DNA of 64,000 bases from the NCBI GenBank assembly GCA_000499405.2, contig HG738138.1:15950554-16014553 (forward strand), in the 5' to 3' direction. The notes under the pieces were generated by a model that saw only the letters and a program-made list of their open reading frames with translations, ran no database searches and was not told where the DNA came from. Origin of the DNA: Onchocerca volvulus. Lineage: Eukaryota > Nematoda > Chromadorea > Rhabditida > Onchocercidae. This document shows, in pieces, positions 52,263-64,000 of the stretch. Both the position numbers and the translations under genes were made by a program. Position 1 is the stretch's first letter, and each line of letters starts with the position of its first letter.

Positions 52263-54084
52263 AATTCCTGGTTAATAAAGCTTAATTGAAGCATCTTAAA
52301 ATAAATACTCGGTTTTACTCTTTTGGATTTTACAAGCATTTTAATGATAAAACGACAATAAAATGCAAAATAAAAACAATAGTGATAATGCGAACTGTGA
52401 AGGGAGAAAATACGAAGATGTAAAGTAAAATAAAATGAAACACAAATAGCAAAATAATATTACAAAACAAGAATATTCCTCCCGATCCACCCTTTTTCCA
52501 AAGTATCATACTCGGTATCAATTTGCCATCATTATTGTTTGTCATAAATATTTGAAATGATTATTTCATCAATAAAGTTGTAAATGTAATTGAACATAAA
52601 CAACCATCAAAATAATGAACTTTTCAAAATTAAGATTAAATAACAATATTACTAAAATTATGACATTTGGAATTTTCAAACTTCAAAAATAAGTTTAAAT
52701 AGTTAAAATTTGCAATTCTTGAAGCGTAAGAAATCATTTCAATTTTTCTCGAAAAGTTTGCAGAAATAAAATACATAGCATTTTTTCGAAAATATGCTAA
52801 AATTATTTGAATAATTAGCTTTTTGGCCAGAAGCACGACAGATACTTTGCTTCCTGTAACTCAATGATGCAAATAAATAATTAGGAAATGAAGCAAACTT
52901 TGAGTTCATAAAAAAAAAATTTGATAACATCATGATTTTACATACATATACAGCATAGAGCAAAACTCAAATAAGTGCTCAAAACGCTAGTAATTATTTG
53001 CTACCTGAATGTACGGTAAAATTGGCAAAATTAAAAATAGTCAATTGCATAATAACAATTAATAATAATAATTAATAATAAAAATAAAAAAAATAATAGC
53101 TAATAATAATAATAAACGGCAATCATGTAAGGCCGAAACGTTTAGAAAAATGTTGTGTTAAAGAATAAATTTGGAAAACTAATGAAAATGAGCAGAAATT
53201 ATGCTATTTTAATGAAATCTTTCAATTTCCTTGCAATTAATTTAATTTTATAAATGAGAATTTCTTAAATTGACTTTGTTGAGCAATGTTTTTGTATAAA
53301 ATTTTCATTTTTTTTTTTCATTCTTCTGAAATTTATAAAACCGAAGAAAGCTAAAAGAGTGGCTTTAGCATTCTTCTCTAATAGGACCCTAAGGAATATG
53401 ATGAATTAGTGTTAGAAGAAAGCCAAGCTTAACTTGGCTTCTTTCAAATCTGCAAAATGACCATTTTATCGAAATTTTTCCAGAAAAGAAATAAGGCACA
53501 TATGATGTGTTTTTTAGTAATGTTTACATTTGAACAGCTATAAAAATAAGCATCTATGAGGTTCTAAAAGGAGAAAAAAAAAACAATTTCCAGTATTTTT
53601 GAAAAAATTAGGAAGTCAAAAATTATCATTGGTAATTTAGTTTGAAAATTCTAACAAAAAATCATTTCATTTTATTCGTTATTAGATAGAAAAAATGAAT
53701 CAACGAGTTAATTAACAAGTATCAGTTTATAGCAAATTAAGTTATAATGCAAAAGCTAGATGGAAACTCTGATTTCTTAAGACGGGAATAATTTAATCAG
53801 ATTAATAGAATTTAAGATTAGATATGCTGTTGAATAATTCAATTTAAAATTCAATTTATGCACTTATATTATTTTTTAATTTCCTAGAAAAAAAAGAAAA
53901 CATCATTACTAACTTTAATATCTGATTTGCTTATATCGTTGATTTCCGGAGATTTCAATATTTCGGATTCTGAAAGCAAAAGAAGAATTTGCATGACATA
54001 AAATAATTGTCAAAATAGTTGAATTTTCAAACAAATGTTAATTTAAAAGCGTAAATTTAATATTTTCATTTCAGCAAATTATAT

Positions 54085-54115
<31 letters not shown>

Positions 54116-57100
54116 ACATTTAGCAATTTATTGAAATTGGTTTACCGATTTAAGGGATGATTTAAAAGTTTTTTGATTGAAATAATTAGATTGTCAGTAG
54201 TTAATATGAAAATATCCTTCTTAAGCTAATAATTTATTGGTGCGAATCATTTGAGTAATGTTGATAAAACTTAGAGTAGGTTAATAAAATCATTCAAGTT
54301 CAATTAATAATGAAAGCCTGATTAGGTTCACTTCACGAAATTATAAACCAGATAGTAAATAAGCGAAATGCGCAACTATTCTATGCTAAAATAATTAGAC
54401 AGAAGTGGATAAGAAAATGATGCAATCTTGACAATTTTGAAAAGTCTATCGTATAAATTTGAATGAGACAATTTCCAAGACAAAATCAATTACATTACAG
54501 AATGAAAGAATCCCAAATGATACTGATGGCGAAGAAACTGCTAGAAATTATGCAAAATATTCCAACCAATAATTTAAAAGAAACGGGACAATTTGCTGTC
54601 TATCCCTTTGACAATCGTAAAGCAATTTTAAAAATAAGAGAAGTGAAAAATTTTCCAGTAAATTATCCAAATTCGAAGAAATATAACATTATTGAAAAAA
54701 TTTCTGAGTTTTTTTTTTCATTTGAATTTAAGATTTCCACAGTTTTTCTTATTTCTTATAGTCTACTAATAATCGATAGCAGATGTTAATATGTCGTTTG
54801 TCTTCAGTAATGGAAGATTTAAACTGTTTAAATCCATCTTTTAAATATTTACGCTTTTTTTTCTTTTTTGGAAGATTTACGTCATTCGTTCAAGTACTTC
54901 TATAGAAAAAATAACTTTTCCTTATTCTGTCGTAATACTCAAGGCAAGCAGATTCTCCAAAATAAGTTTTTAAAAATTAAACCAAACAAAAAAAAAGAAG
55001 AATTCGACATGCTAAAACTAATTTTCAGCATTCCGGGAACGCAATAATGAAGGGTAAGAAAGTTAAAGAAGTATAATGTAATATGCAGAATAAACATGCA
55101 ACATGCACTCATGCATGTGAATGCTTTCCTGCTTTGCTTCTCATCTTCATTTTTAGGTATACTAGACTGCATAAAATCAATGCATAAGTAGACTTTTCCA
55201 AAATGAAATTAAGGCATACTGAAAAAGGAGAAAGGTACTCCTTGGAGTTTATTCAGTTATCTTAAAAGCTTTTATAAAATTTCAAGCATACCTAAATTAA
55301 TAATTCATGAAATAACATATATATATATGCACGCAAAAATATACACATACACGTAAACGTACGCACAAGCACGTAACATACATGCACGCACACACGCACA
55401 TCTACACACAAACATGCACACACATACACATGCATGACATCTTAGTTTTCATTTAAAAAAGCTAAGAGTATTGGTGTCTATTTCTATTAGCTCTCCCTCT
55501 TGTTTTTATCTTCCTTTTATCGATTTCCACTTTCTCGAAAGACATTTTTCTTATCGATTATTTTTAGTTTTCATCGAAATTTCGCAAAAAGCGGGAAACA
55601 TTAGAATAGACAAAATAAGAAAAACGATGGATTTGTTTTCTTTTTTTTTTTTTTTTGTTTTGATCAACTTACTCTTCTATTCAGCAAATGGATTTAAAAA
55701 AAAGTTGTAATACTGGAGAGAATTATTTGGAAATTGGGAGAAAAATCAGATTTTTATATTTCATATTAAACAGAAAGCAAGCAATCTACATAGGCCATTT
55801 TTAAATATAATATATTATATTAAGATTGCAATAAAAATCTTTGAAGGAGAAGAAAAACAATTTAAAAAAGTTAAACTGCATGAATTTAGTTTAATAAATT
55901 GATTAGTTAAAGCTGAATGAGTGAGAAAATACTAGACCCAATAATTTCTATTTAAGAGGAAAATATAAATGCTAACATCAGAAACCCAGAAAAGTAGTTT
56001 AAAAAATCGTAAAATAATTTTGGAATAAAATCCTGAAAGGGAAATACAAAATTCGAAACACTAATTCATAAAATTTATTAACTTTGCTTATGTCGGGAGT
56101 TTATTCTACCAATAAGAATAACTTTTGTTTCCTATCAGAATATAACAATCCGAATTTCACCTTTATCCATGAAACTTTCCCAATCGGTAGATGCACGACG
56201 ATGGATGACTGGTTTTGGTGGTGCCACATTCCGATATCTTGGATCTTCTTCCAGTATATCACCGTCGTAATCATGTAATGGTGTAGTACAACCAGACATT
56301 GATCTGCGAGCCTATCAGAATATCGATTGCAAATAAAAGCAAACAAATTTTAATTTAATTTAATTAAAATTTTCGTAGAAAATTAATTTGCTACAAAATG
56401 CAATTATTGTAAATGTTATGTGAAAACATACTTGAGATGGCACTTGCGTAGACATAGTTTCATAAAAATCAAACCATGACATGGATACTCGACGACGTTT
56501 TGGTGCTAAAATTATTTTAATACTAATGAAATGATTCCATCTATTTCACTATATCATTTAAACAAAATAAAAAAGAAAAAATTTCACGAAAATATTTGTT
56601 CACTTTACAAGCGTAAGGCATAAAAATTGTGTATCGATTATATTACTTCATCACATATCTTTCCAATTTCTATTTTTACTACAGGATTCAAATATGAATC
56701 TTCTTAAAAACTACCATTTCCTTCAGCTCTGCCTTCATATTACGGACTTATTTTAATATAAACCAAAAGAAAAAAGGGAAACTAATTCATATGAAGTTCA
56801 TCACATGAAAATTATCGAATTCTAATGAATTATTCTTCGATACTTACATAAGGTATGCATTGCTAATTAATGAATTGTTCAATTAGTTAGTTGTTCCTTA
56901 ACTAATGCCAATTTTTAAAACAGTGAAATTCATTTTGTTTCCTATCCTGCTGTAAATCTTTTGAAATTTGTTAATAATAATTTAATGACATACTTTGTGG
57001 TGTATTATGATTCGGTATACTGACATGAATCTTCTGTTTTTTTGCTGCAATTGCTAGTGATTCATCTTCAGCTTCTACGGAACCTTCAACATAATTCTCG

Positions 57101-59618
57101 ATAGCACACCAAGATGTTGGTGTGGTAGGTCGTGGTCGTTCCAGCGTTGATACCGAATATTCACGACGCAGTGCTTCATGATCACAATCATGACCCTTTT
57201 GTTGTTTCTGTAGAAAAATTCATTTCTATTGATAAAAAATCATAGAATATAGTCATTAGAGTTTCTTATGATTGTAAAAATGACAAGGTATTGCTTAAAT
57301 GCTATTAGTTGGAATTCCATTCTATTAGATTTTTTAATAAATATTCAAAATTCTTAAAGATTAACTTTTGCTCAAAAACTTCATATAATATAAATGACTA
57401 GTATAAGTTATCCTATTGTGGTTCAATAAAAAATTTAGCACCTTCATTTTGAAATTGATGGTGTAGTAAATTCTTAGCACTAAGATTTACTACACTATCA
57501 CTTTTAAATTATTAATCAACTAATTGATTTTTTGAATACAACCAAATTTAAATTGAAGATGCTAAATCTGCAAGATCACGCTAACGAGAATTTCTTAAAG
57601 ATCTTCACTGATGTTAGCAATTTATAATTTTTTATTTTGAAATTTAAAGTATTTTAAACCTTTTTACTAGCTGTATTCAAAGATTGTTTCCTCTCGAAAC
57701 TGCTAATTTCAACATCACTCTCGGAGCCTTCATCGTCCTGATGCAACAGACTTGCATGAAGTTCTTGTTCCTCATCAATGTGGCCTGGACCAGGTACCAT
57801 CATAGGATATTTTTGAGTGCCACTGACTACTTCTTGTAGCGATTGTTTAGGTTTAGGTTTAGATTTTTTCTAAAATGTCATTTCAGCATTATCATTATTA
57901 CTAATCATCTATGCATCTTTTAATTATTTTTGACTCAAAGTTTATCTGCTTATCTAAAATATATAAAATATTACGGACGTTTTCAAAAAATACAAGTAAA
58001 TCTAATTGAAATGAAGATTAACCTCAACAATTGTTTCAGAAGTTTCACTTCTTCTCATCGCTTCTTTTGGATAATGCAGATCGATATTCAATGATGGTGG
58101 TAATTCTGGAGCAGGTGGAAAGTCCGAATCAACCGATTCAGTAAATGATCGAATTGCTGAGTTACGACGCATTAGTGTTTCAGTGTCTGTAAAATTTAAA
58201 AAAAAAAAAATTTTTTTTACAATGTGTGAGGATTACGAAAATTATCACCAGATACACTGGTACTTAATATTTGATGCACAAAAGATTTACGATATCTTTA
58301 AATTATTGATCAATCAAAATGTATGTCATTAATTTGTCAGCAAATTATGATTTCGAAAATATATCCGATCATTTATCAGCATTACCTAAACTATTTCTGC
58401 CTCTAATTCATAGCAAGGTTTTAAATTAAATTTAGCAGACAAATAAGTAATCAAGAAATAATGAGCGATTACGCGAAAGACAAAAAAATGCTAAAAAGTT
58501 GGAATTTTTCAAGTTATTAAATCTAAAAAATCTTCAAAATTTGAACTATTTCAATATGCTATATCTATTTCCGCAATTTTCATTATTCTTTAATGTCTTC
58601 TACCTGGATAAACCTTCTCCTCATGCTTCATAAATAAAAAAAAAGGAAAAAATAAATAAAAGCCGAGATTGTCAAAATAATTATAAATCCGCATTCTCGT
58701 TGTTATCTCGTCCTTTCATGGGCATTGGTTGAAAATCGATTTCTTAGAAGTGTTAGTAAAAAGGCTTTGGCTAAAGAAGCTATAGTTTAGGCTATAGCTG
58801 GGCTTACTTTATTCAATAAGCTTATTTTCATCTAGTATGATTGAAATTTGCATCATGTGAATATCTTATAAATAAAATATCTCATAAATATTATATAAAA
58901 TTAGAGATATATGTATTATTTAAGTGCAGTCATCTTTCATACTGAACTAAGCAAGTGATTAAGCAGATAAAGTATTATTTTATGGAATTAAATTATTAAA
59001 AATATTTTATATGTTTTTCTTCAAGTTTTTCGTGAATAACTTCTTTTTAATTTAAATATTTATCTCATTCGTTTGAAATCATTTTGGGTTTAAATTTCCC
59101 GTATGCTTACTTGGCTAACTTTTTAACACTATTATTTTGACAAGATTTTAAAATTTATAGCAGATGTGGCATATTCATAATTTCAGAAATTATGTTCATA
59201 ATTTAAAAAAATATACTATATCTGTCATGAATTTAAAAATTCTTACCGAAATAATGGTGTTAAGCAGTTAGCCAAGTAAGCATACAGAAAATATTCGAAT
59301 AAAACCCGAAAAGTTTTTTTTTTTTTTAGATTTAAAAATTTTTCAAATAACGCAAAATCACAATTATTAATATCACAACGATAAATTGAACATTAATCGG
59401 AAAATTTAATGATGAATCAGATATAAATTCATAATCTACTTAATAATGACTTTTGATCGAAAGAATACGATGATGCAGTTTGTCAGCACCACAAATAAAT
59501 AATGAATAGCTTTCTACTTACCGGCATTTTCCCAGTCATCAAGACTTGCGTCCGAACGAAATGCATTACGGCCTGCATTTAAGTCGAAGTCAGTATCACC
59601 ACGAAATTTCCATGCCAT
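41525..59618 (-). CDS. unc-41: Stonin-family endocytic adaptor UNC-41, complete, about 1,640 aa
   Basis: Stonins are clathrin adaptors that recycle synaptotagmin at synapses; UNC-41 is the nematode form. Exons (minus): 59618-59522, 58186-58023, 57869-57660, 57207-56994, 56505-56432, 56311-56161, 53969-53914, 52006-51934, 51072-50806, 50479-50036, 49787-about 49650, 49339-about 49214, 48859-48801, 48524-48233, 47995-47785, 47233-47163, 46977-46882, 46516-46329, 46215-45997, 45772-45536, 45055-44944, 44720-44518, 44098-43949, 43832-43683, 43183-43100, 43000-42800, 42594-42244, 41974-41826, 41657-41525. Start: MAWKFRGDTDFDL. The disordered N-terminal two thirds has WTQF and WTGF (WxxF, AP-2 appendage binding) and DPF. 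Then come the stonin homology domain (GWEMMIRYPIKKK, DRYWKPCYVRL) and the mu-homology domain (EIVRRKDILPMYTERW, LSPPDGCFFEVMRFRV). The tail is acidic. Junctions are phase-consistent except possibly 49650/49339. Confidence 0.95.
42244..45772 (-). other. Stonin homology domain plus mu-homology domain of UNC-41
   Basis: Eight exons (45772 down to 42244) encode the conserved C-terminal module. The stonin homology domain covers the exons at 45772-45536 and 45055-44944 and the start of the next. The mu-homology domain runs from about 44600 to 42244 and ends with MGTVHNVDNSLIEAAIGEA and ALVWRIPRLP, both typical of stonins. In this family the module binds the synaptotagmin C2 domain and stands in for the AP-2 mu C-terminal domain. 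No key block seems missing. Confidence 0.9.
50036..50479 (-). other. Gln/Tyr-rich repeat exon of UNC-41
   Basis: A single 444-base exon encodes about 148 residues dominated by Gln, Tyr, Asn, Ser and Asp. It contains an eight-residue glutamine run (CAG/CAA-coded) and three spaced units of a 12-residue period built around DYGQQS (QDYGQQSVAI, KDYGQQSTVL, SDYGTLQ). The composition is prion-like and predicts disorder. It lies in the middle of the disordered N-terminal part of the protein, enters and leaves in phase 1, and so is probably lineage-specific in length. Confidence 0.85.
52209..52256. repeat. Long poly(A) tract
   Basis: An uninterrupted run of about 48 adenines in an unc-41 intron (51935-52006 exon downstream on minus, 53914 exon upstream). 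It could be the tail of an old retroposed sequence, or simple slippage; no target duplication was found around it. Confidence 0.9.
54077..54114. repeat. (TA)n dinucleotide repeat
   Basis: Alternating TA run with a single interruption, in the 2.2 kb unc-41 intron between the exons at 56161 and 53969. Confidence 0.9.
55315..55440. repeat. Degenerate alternating purine-pyrimidine (CA/CG/TG-rich) tract
   Basis: About 120 bases of ATATAT, then degenerate CACACG, TACACA and GCACGC repeats, in an unc-41 intron. It is the most CG-containing low-complexity block of the window and could adopt Z-DNA. Confidence 0.8.
57456..57500. repeat. Near-perfect hairpin, about 20-base arms
   Basis: Left arm 57456-57476 and right arm 57481-57500 are reverse complements apart from one mismatch and one bulge, around a four-base loop (GCAC). 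Weaker complementarity continues outside, with TTTAGCACCTTCA on the left and TGAAGATGCTAAA on the right, about 30-60 bases away. It lies in the unc-41 intron between the exons at 57660 and 57207 and may be a small foldback element. Confidence 0.7.
59081..59313. mobile_element. Foldback (MITE-like) inverted-repeat element in intron 1 of unc-41
   Basis: The left arm from about 59081 and the right arm ending about 59313 are reverse complements over roughly 95 bases each, with a short central loop near 59185-59205. The strongest shared block is GTATGCTTACTTGGCTAACT on the left (59101-59120) and its exact complement on the right (59266-59285). The match, with scattered mismatches, extends outwards (TTGGGTTT against AAACCCG) and inwards (AGCAGATGTGG against TATCTGTCATG). 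It encodes nothing, as expected for a MITE or foldback element. Clear target-site duplications were not seen. Confidence 0.75.
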
Positions 59619-60048
59619 TTTAATTTCTTTCGATTTCAATTACACTTCCTTTTTGTTTTCTTTTTTTTCGTCTCTCACTTCAACAAACCTTTTTGTTTTA
59701 AATACTCATTCTTTATTTCCAATAAGCGCTTTTTCCTTTTTTTTTTTTTTTTAATCAGTTATCCTATTCAAAATTATAAAAGCATAATGTATTCAGGAGG
59801 GTGGGGGGATCAAATCATGAATAATACTGCAAATTTAAGAGATGAAAAATTCAAAATAAAATAAAATACTACGAAAATTGATGAATATAAGTAAATATAG
59901 TGAGTGACGAACAAAAGAAGCAATCAAATAATGGACAGTTTTGAAAATAAAAGACAAACTGAAGTGAAGATTAGATGGTTGAATAGAAAAATGAAAAAAA
60001 AAATTCGTGCATTAAAATATCAAAATTATTTCGAACTTTCAAATAACG

Positions 60049-60108
60049 CTTAATCCAGATGGACTTTCAGATTGTACACTTAATCGAGATCAACTTTCAG
60101 ATAGTGTG
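60049..60108. repeat. 30-base tandem duplication, two diverged copies
   Basis: Two adjacent 30-base units each begin CTTAATC and contain ACTTTCAGAT; a partial third begins TTTAATC at 60109. The copies differ at several positions, so the duplication is not recent. Confidence 0.75.
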
Positions 60109-60477
60109 TTTAATCTGACCAGCATATCTATGTGAAGGAAACAGCGGAAAGGTCATAAATGGAATGCAAAGATAATATTGAATCAGTAAGTTGAAAATTA
60201 AGGAAGAGATAGGCACAGCTATTCATCGTTGAAGCATAAGTGTAGATCGATAAGCTTCATTTCAAATTTTTAAAAAACATATTTCAAATAATTCGGAAGG
60301 TTCTGAAATATAATGTATGCTTACACAATAGTTTCTGCAAGTTTTTTTCCTTTTTTTTTTTTAAAGTTCTTGGACGAATATAATGTTTGAAGTATTTTAA
60401 TAAGAAATGAAGGAGAAAAGGAAAAAAAAAGTGCAATTTGGCAGAAATTAAATTATGTTTCCTGTTATTGATTATTT

Positions 60478-60509
<32 letters not shown>

Positions 60510-61971
60510 TGAAGAAATGCTTATGTAATTATTACTTTACAGAGGACTTGAACAACAACAAAAAGAAAAAAGTATCATGAATGATATAATCATATCTAAA
60601 AGCAAATATTTCATACAATAGTTGCAAAGTTATCATGTGACACATAATTGAACATAATGCGACAATAATCAGCAAGTGGAACTGGTACTTATTTATCTTT
60701 CCATCTCATTAGCAAATTTTACAAAAAAAAAAAACACTACAAATACTCGCGCTTTAACTCGCTTTTTGTCTTAAGTCTCGTCCTCTCCCTCTATCATTTC
60801 TTAAATTTAATTAAATCACACTTTTTGCTGCTGAAATTTAGTTTTTTATCAATAAATTTTCGAAGATCCTGAATGGATTTAAAATGTAAGCTTACCAATA
60901 TTACTTATATATATATTAAAAAAAAAAATGTCACTCATTTTAATAATTTTAGATGAGCAATAAAAGATTATTGTTGTGGGATATTCAATTGATAAAATAT
61001 ATATTGAGAAATGGAAAGATGAAATTTCATTTTATGCCGATGTTTGAGTAGTTAAATAAAAAATTCAAATGAAATCATGCAGTAATAATTGGTTAAATGT
61101 TATAGTTGGACGAATAAAAAGAGAAAGGAATGGAAAATTTCTCTTTTTTTTTTTGAAAAATGTCCTATTTTCTTATGCGAATCATTTTTGTTAAATTATA
61201 AGTTATTCTATTGCTGTTTTTTCCTTTTTGTTTTACTTTCATATAAATTCAAACGCATTTAATCACATGTTTTAATTTATGAAATGGATCTGAATGTAAT
61301 TGATGTAATCTAATTATATTTCATTCGTAAAACAACGAATATATAACAATAGTAATAATTAAAAATGACTTTTTTAGAGAAGAAAAAGTAAGTGGTAAAA
61401 AAAGGAACCATTCTTGGAAGAGGAAAAAAAAAGTAGAATAAGAGTAATTAATATAAACATATTACTCGTATACTATCGGAAGATGAAAAGAGAGATAATA
61501 GATTTTGAACTAATTCTTTCAATGAAATTTTAAACGACAAGAAATTTAATAATATCGAAGATTATGTAAAGCAAAGAATTAATAAGTATTTCATTAATTA
61601 ATGAGTCAGTTTGAGCAACAAGTTAATTCTGAAAAAAAAAAAAAAAATTACAAATCAATCAGTCAAATCATGAACTTATATTGTTAAATATTCATCATTC
61701 GACATCTCATTTAAATGAATGTTGTTTATAAAACTATTTCTTTTTTTTACCGGTTAATTTTACTTATCTTTCTATAAATATTTTAGACAAATCAATTTAA
61801 AATTGAAAAAAAAAAAGAAAAAATGAAAGATAAGATTTCTTGCACTTTCACACTCAAAATCTTTCATTATTTTTCTTCTTCATTTCTTTAAAACTACTTA
61901 AATAAAGAGAAAAAAAAAAAAAAAGAAGGAAAAATGCTTTTTTTCAGAAATGAATTATATTTCGGATTGTA

Positions 61972-62025
61972 CAAGATATTTTGGGGATTCGGATGTAGCA
62001 AGATATTTTGGGGATTCGGATGTAG
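61972..62025. repeat. Perfect 27-base tandem duplication
   Basis: Two identical 27-base units, 61972-61998 and 61999-62025, each beginning CAAGATATTTTGGGGATTCG. Perfect identity suggests a recent duplication. It lies about 2.4 kb upstream of the unc-41 start codon. Confidence 0.95.
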
Positions 62026-62570
62026 TTTCCTTCAAACATAACAAAAATAAGGTTTATAAATGTGAAAAAAGAAGTGTGAAATGAAGTTCAATTTTATTCG
62101 CTTATTCTCTTTGTCTATGGAAAATCAAATATAGCTAAATTTTTTTCTCTTGTATTCTTGACTATTTTTAATACTAAAATGTTAAAAAAGAATGCTAAGA
62201 AATATAAATGATCATATAGAGAATAACTGAATGAAAATATTTCTCCGCTATATCTAAATTTTTTTTTTAATATAAAAAAGAAAAAGTAAATTCTATTTAT
62301 TGTATTCAAGTTGCACAGTTTTTATCAATATTTCCCAAAATACCCATAAACGATTGTTTCATACAGAAAAAAGGAACGGAAAAAAGAAATTCCATAGGGA
62401 TTTATTACTATGAAATGGTCAATAGCTCATTACGAATGCAACAGGAAAAAATGACATATTGCTAAAAGCACAAAATAAGCCAAGAATAGAGCTAGGACAG
62501 AAGATGCAGCTAAGTTATTGGATGAAATGGGCTCAGTCATTCGTCATCTCCTATCCATAAATTATTTTCA

Positions 62571-62633
62571 AAACATCTCAAATGAATTACAGGTTCATTC
62601 AGGTTGATTATAGGTCCACTCAAATTGATTACA
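62571..62633. repeat. 21-base tandem repeat, three diverged copies
   Basis: Units 62571-62591, 62592-62612 and 62613-62633 each end in GA(A/T)TA(C/T)A and share a central CTCAAA or TTCAGG stretch. The period is exactly 21 bases but the copies have diverged. Confidence 0.65.
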
Positions 62634-63731
62634 GATATAGAGATGAACTGTGATAGCTTTCACGTATTTCGAAAAATATGACCACACCATCATAAACAAA
62701 GCAGCAGTGCCATTCTTACAGAGTTCCAATCAACAAATAATCCAAAAGCAATGAAATGATATTTATGAAGAATGTATTAGAAGGATGTCATTCAAATCAA
62801 ATTAAAATTTACTTATTAAATAATATAACCAAAAATAAGTAAAAAAAAATCAAATTCCTTATGGATTAAAAAAAAAAGCCAAATATTGTGAACTCTGTTT
62901 ATAATGTTGCAAATGAAAAGTTTTTTAGCTTTCAAGAAAGAATTATTATTGAAATTTTTGTCAAAAAAAAAAGAAAAAGTACCGTGAAAAAAAAAATTAT
63001 AAAGATTAGAAGTGAAAAGATAATGTTCAAATACATCACTACCGAATGACATATAGATATGAAGATATGTGATGCAGCTCTAGATGTAATTATCTGGAAA
63101 AAAGTCAATATCAGAAACTTCATGTTATATTAGCTTTGTGATGTGATATTATTCCGCAAAATAAATTGCATTTTAAACCTGAAAGCAATAAGAATGTTAG
63201 GCTTGGAAAAATCTGATGAGAGGATGTGCCATTTCTCATCACTTATGACGCAAATTTTCCATTTTTAGCTAAAAGGAATGATGCACCTAACTATAGATAT
63301 GAATTTTTTCTTTTTTTTTTCATCCATTCCTTCACTAAAATTTTTCTTCCACTTCAGCATATATTTCTCATTTTTCAATCGTTCATATAAGATATTAAAT
63401 GGGAAAAACATTTGTAACCACAAAACAGTGTTACATGCGAAAATTCTAATAATTATCTGACGAAAGACTGAATTCATTGTCACAATATATTAATGAATAT
63501 AAATGAAGTAAATGTATCAAATATAAAATCTTACTAAAAATTTAATACAATTTAAGTGCAAATTACTTACTAACGTATAAATTTATTCCATAACAATTAC
63601 AATTGATGTCAAATTTCCTTTTGAAATATTTCGTAAATCTGAATAATCGAAGCTTATTTTATCATTCTCTGCGATTGATTTGATGAAATTCTAATGAATT
63701 TTTTTTATACTTTAGTTTGGCTGTTTTAGAA

Positions 63732-63771
63732 AAAAACTGGGAGTTAATGAATTAATTAACTCCCAGTTTTT
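63732..63771. repeat. Perfect hairpin, 17-base stem and 6-base loop
   Basis: The left stem 63732-63748 (AAAAACTGGGAGTTAAT) is exactly complementary to 63755-63771 around the loop GAATTA. A perfect 17-base stem is unlikely by chance. It could be a small foldback element, a cruciform-forming site or part of an RNA hairpin; it is flanked by no gene that I can call. Confidence 0.9.
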
Positions 63772-64000
63772 ATTCAATTTCATTCTCATAAAAAACAGCG
63801 ATAATGAATGTATCACACATCGATAAGTCACTTCAATGACTGAAGAGAAAATAAATAGAACACATACAATTATGTTATCAGAATATTAAATGAAAGATGA
63901 TTAAATATGATAAAATTTCATTGAGCAAATCGGCGTTCATAACATATTCAATGTAACCTTTTTATACATACAAATTACGAAATTATTCGCTGTCATTTTG

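Larger units (their letters stand above)
59619..64000. other. Upstream (5') region of unc-41, no supported gene
   Basis: About 4.4 kb of AT-rich DNA with many poly-A/T runs, including a poly(A) tract near 60483-60509. It must contain the unc-41 promoter. Small open frames here are Phe/Lys/Ile-rich and look like chance. It holds several short tandem duplications (60049-60108, 61972-62025, 62571-62633) and one perfect hairpin (63732-63771). Confidence 0.5.

Noticed and set aside
1..64000. tRNA, rRNA, CRISPR or bacterial operon signals
   Set aside because: No cloverleaf with B-box, no rRNA blocks, no spaced direct-repeat array and no bacterial gene clusters were seen on either strand.

Overview
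The window looks like nuclear DNA of a parasitic nematode, most likely a clade III or filarial-type species. The base composition is strongly AT-rich. Genes are broken into many short exons with GT-AG introns and TTTCAG-like acceptors. The gene content is animal and nematode-typical: an UNC-41 stonin, a NOC3 homologue, a rhodopsin-type receptor, a possible ground-like secreted protein and ShKT-like remnants. The order within Nematoda is inferred; the sequence does not prove it. There are no bacterial operons, CRISPR arrays or recognisable tRNA genes. I rebuilt exon models by hand from reading frames, splice signals and phase; models said to be phase-consistent close in frame at every junction checked.

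Left part (1-14224). A DEAD-box RNA helicase with a mitochondrial-type N-terminus (DDX28-like) runs leftwards and is cut by the window edge. Across a 1.4 kb divergent spacer, NOC3L (pre-60S ribosome biogenesis) runs rightwards to 11002 with a poly(A) signal. Then comes a three-exon minus-strand gene for a secreted protein of 213 residues with a weak ground-like motif.

Middle part (14225-41524). An eight-exon, 445-residue seven-transmembrane receptor lies on the minus strand (16856-22547) with a 2.6 kb first intron that carries a 172-base tandem repeat. A gene-poor stretch to 29.4 kb follows, then a small two-exon membrane protein gene. Next are two facing, broken copies of an ShKT-like exon, a short secreted-protein exon, and a multi-exon plus-strand gene (34.8-38.2 kb) that I could not identify. 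The last exons of another unidentified minus-strand gene lie near 39.1-39.35 kb.

Right part (41525-64000). One large minus-strand gene of about 29 exons and 18 kb encodes a complete stonin-family endocytic adaptor, UNC-41, of about 1,640 residues. It has WxxF and DPF motifs, a Q/Y-rich repeat exon, a stonin homology domain and a mu-homology domain. Its introns carry foldback elements, one of them about 230 bases in intron 1. The 4.4 kb upstream of its start has no gene I can support, but holds several short tandem repeats and a perfect 17-bp-stem hairpin.

The genes do not form one pathway. Two belong to RNA and ribosome biology (DDX28-like, NOC3L). Two are plausibly neuronal (the receptor and UNC-41). 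Several others are small secreted or membrane proteins typical of nematode lineage-specific sets.
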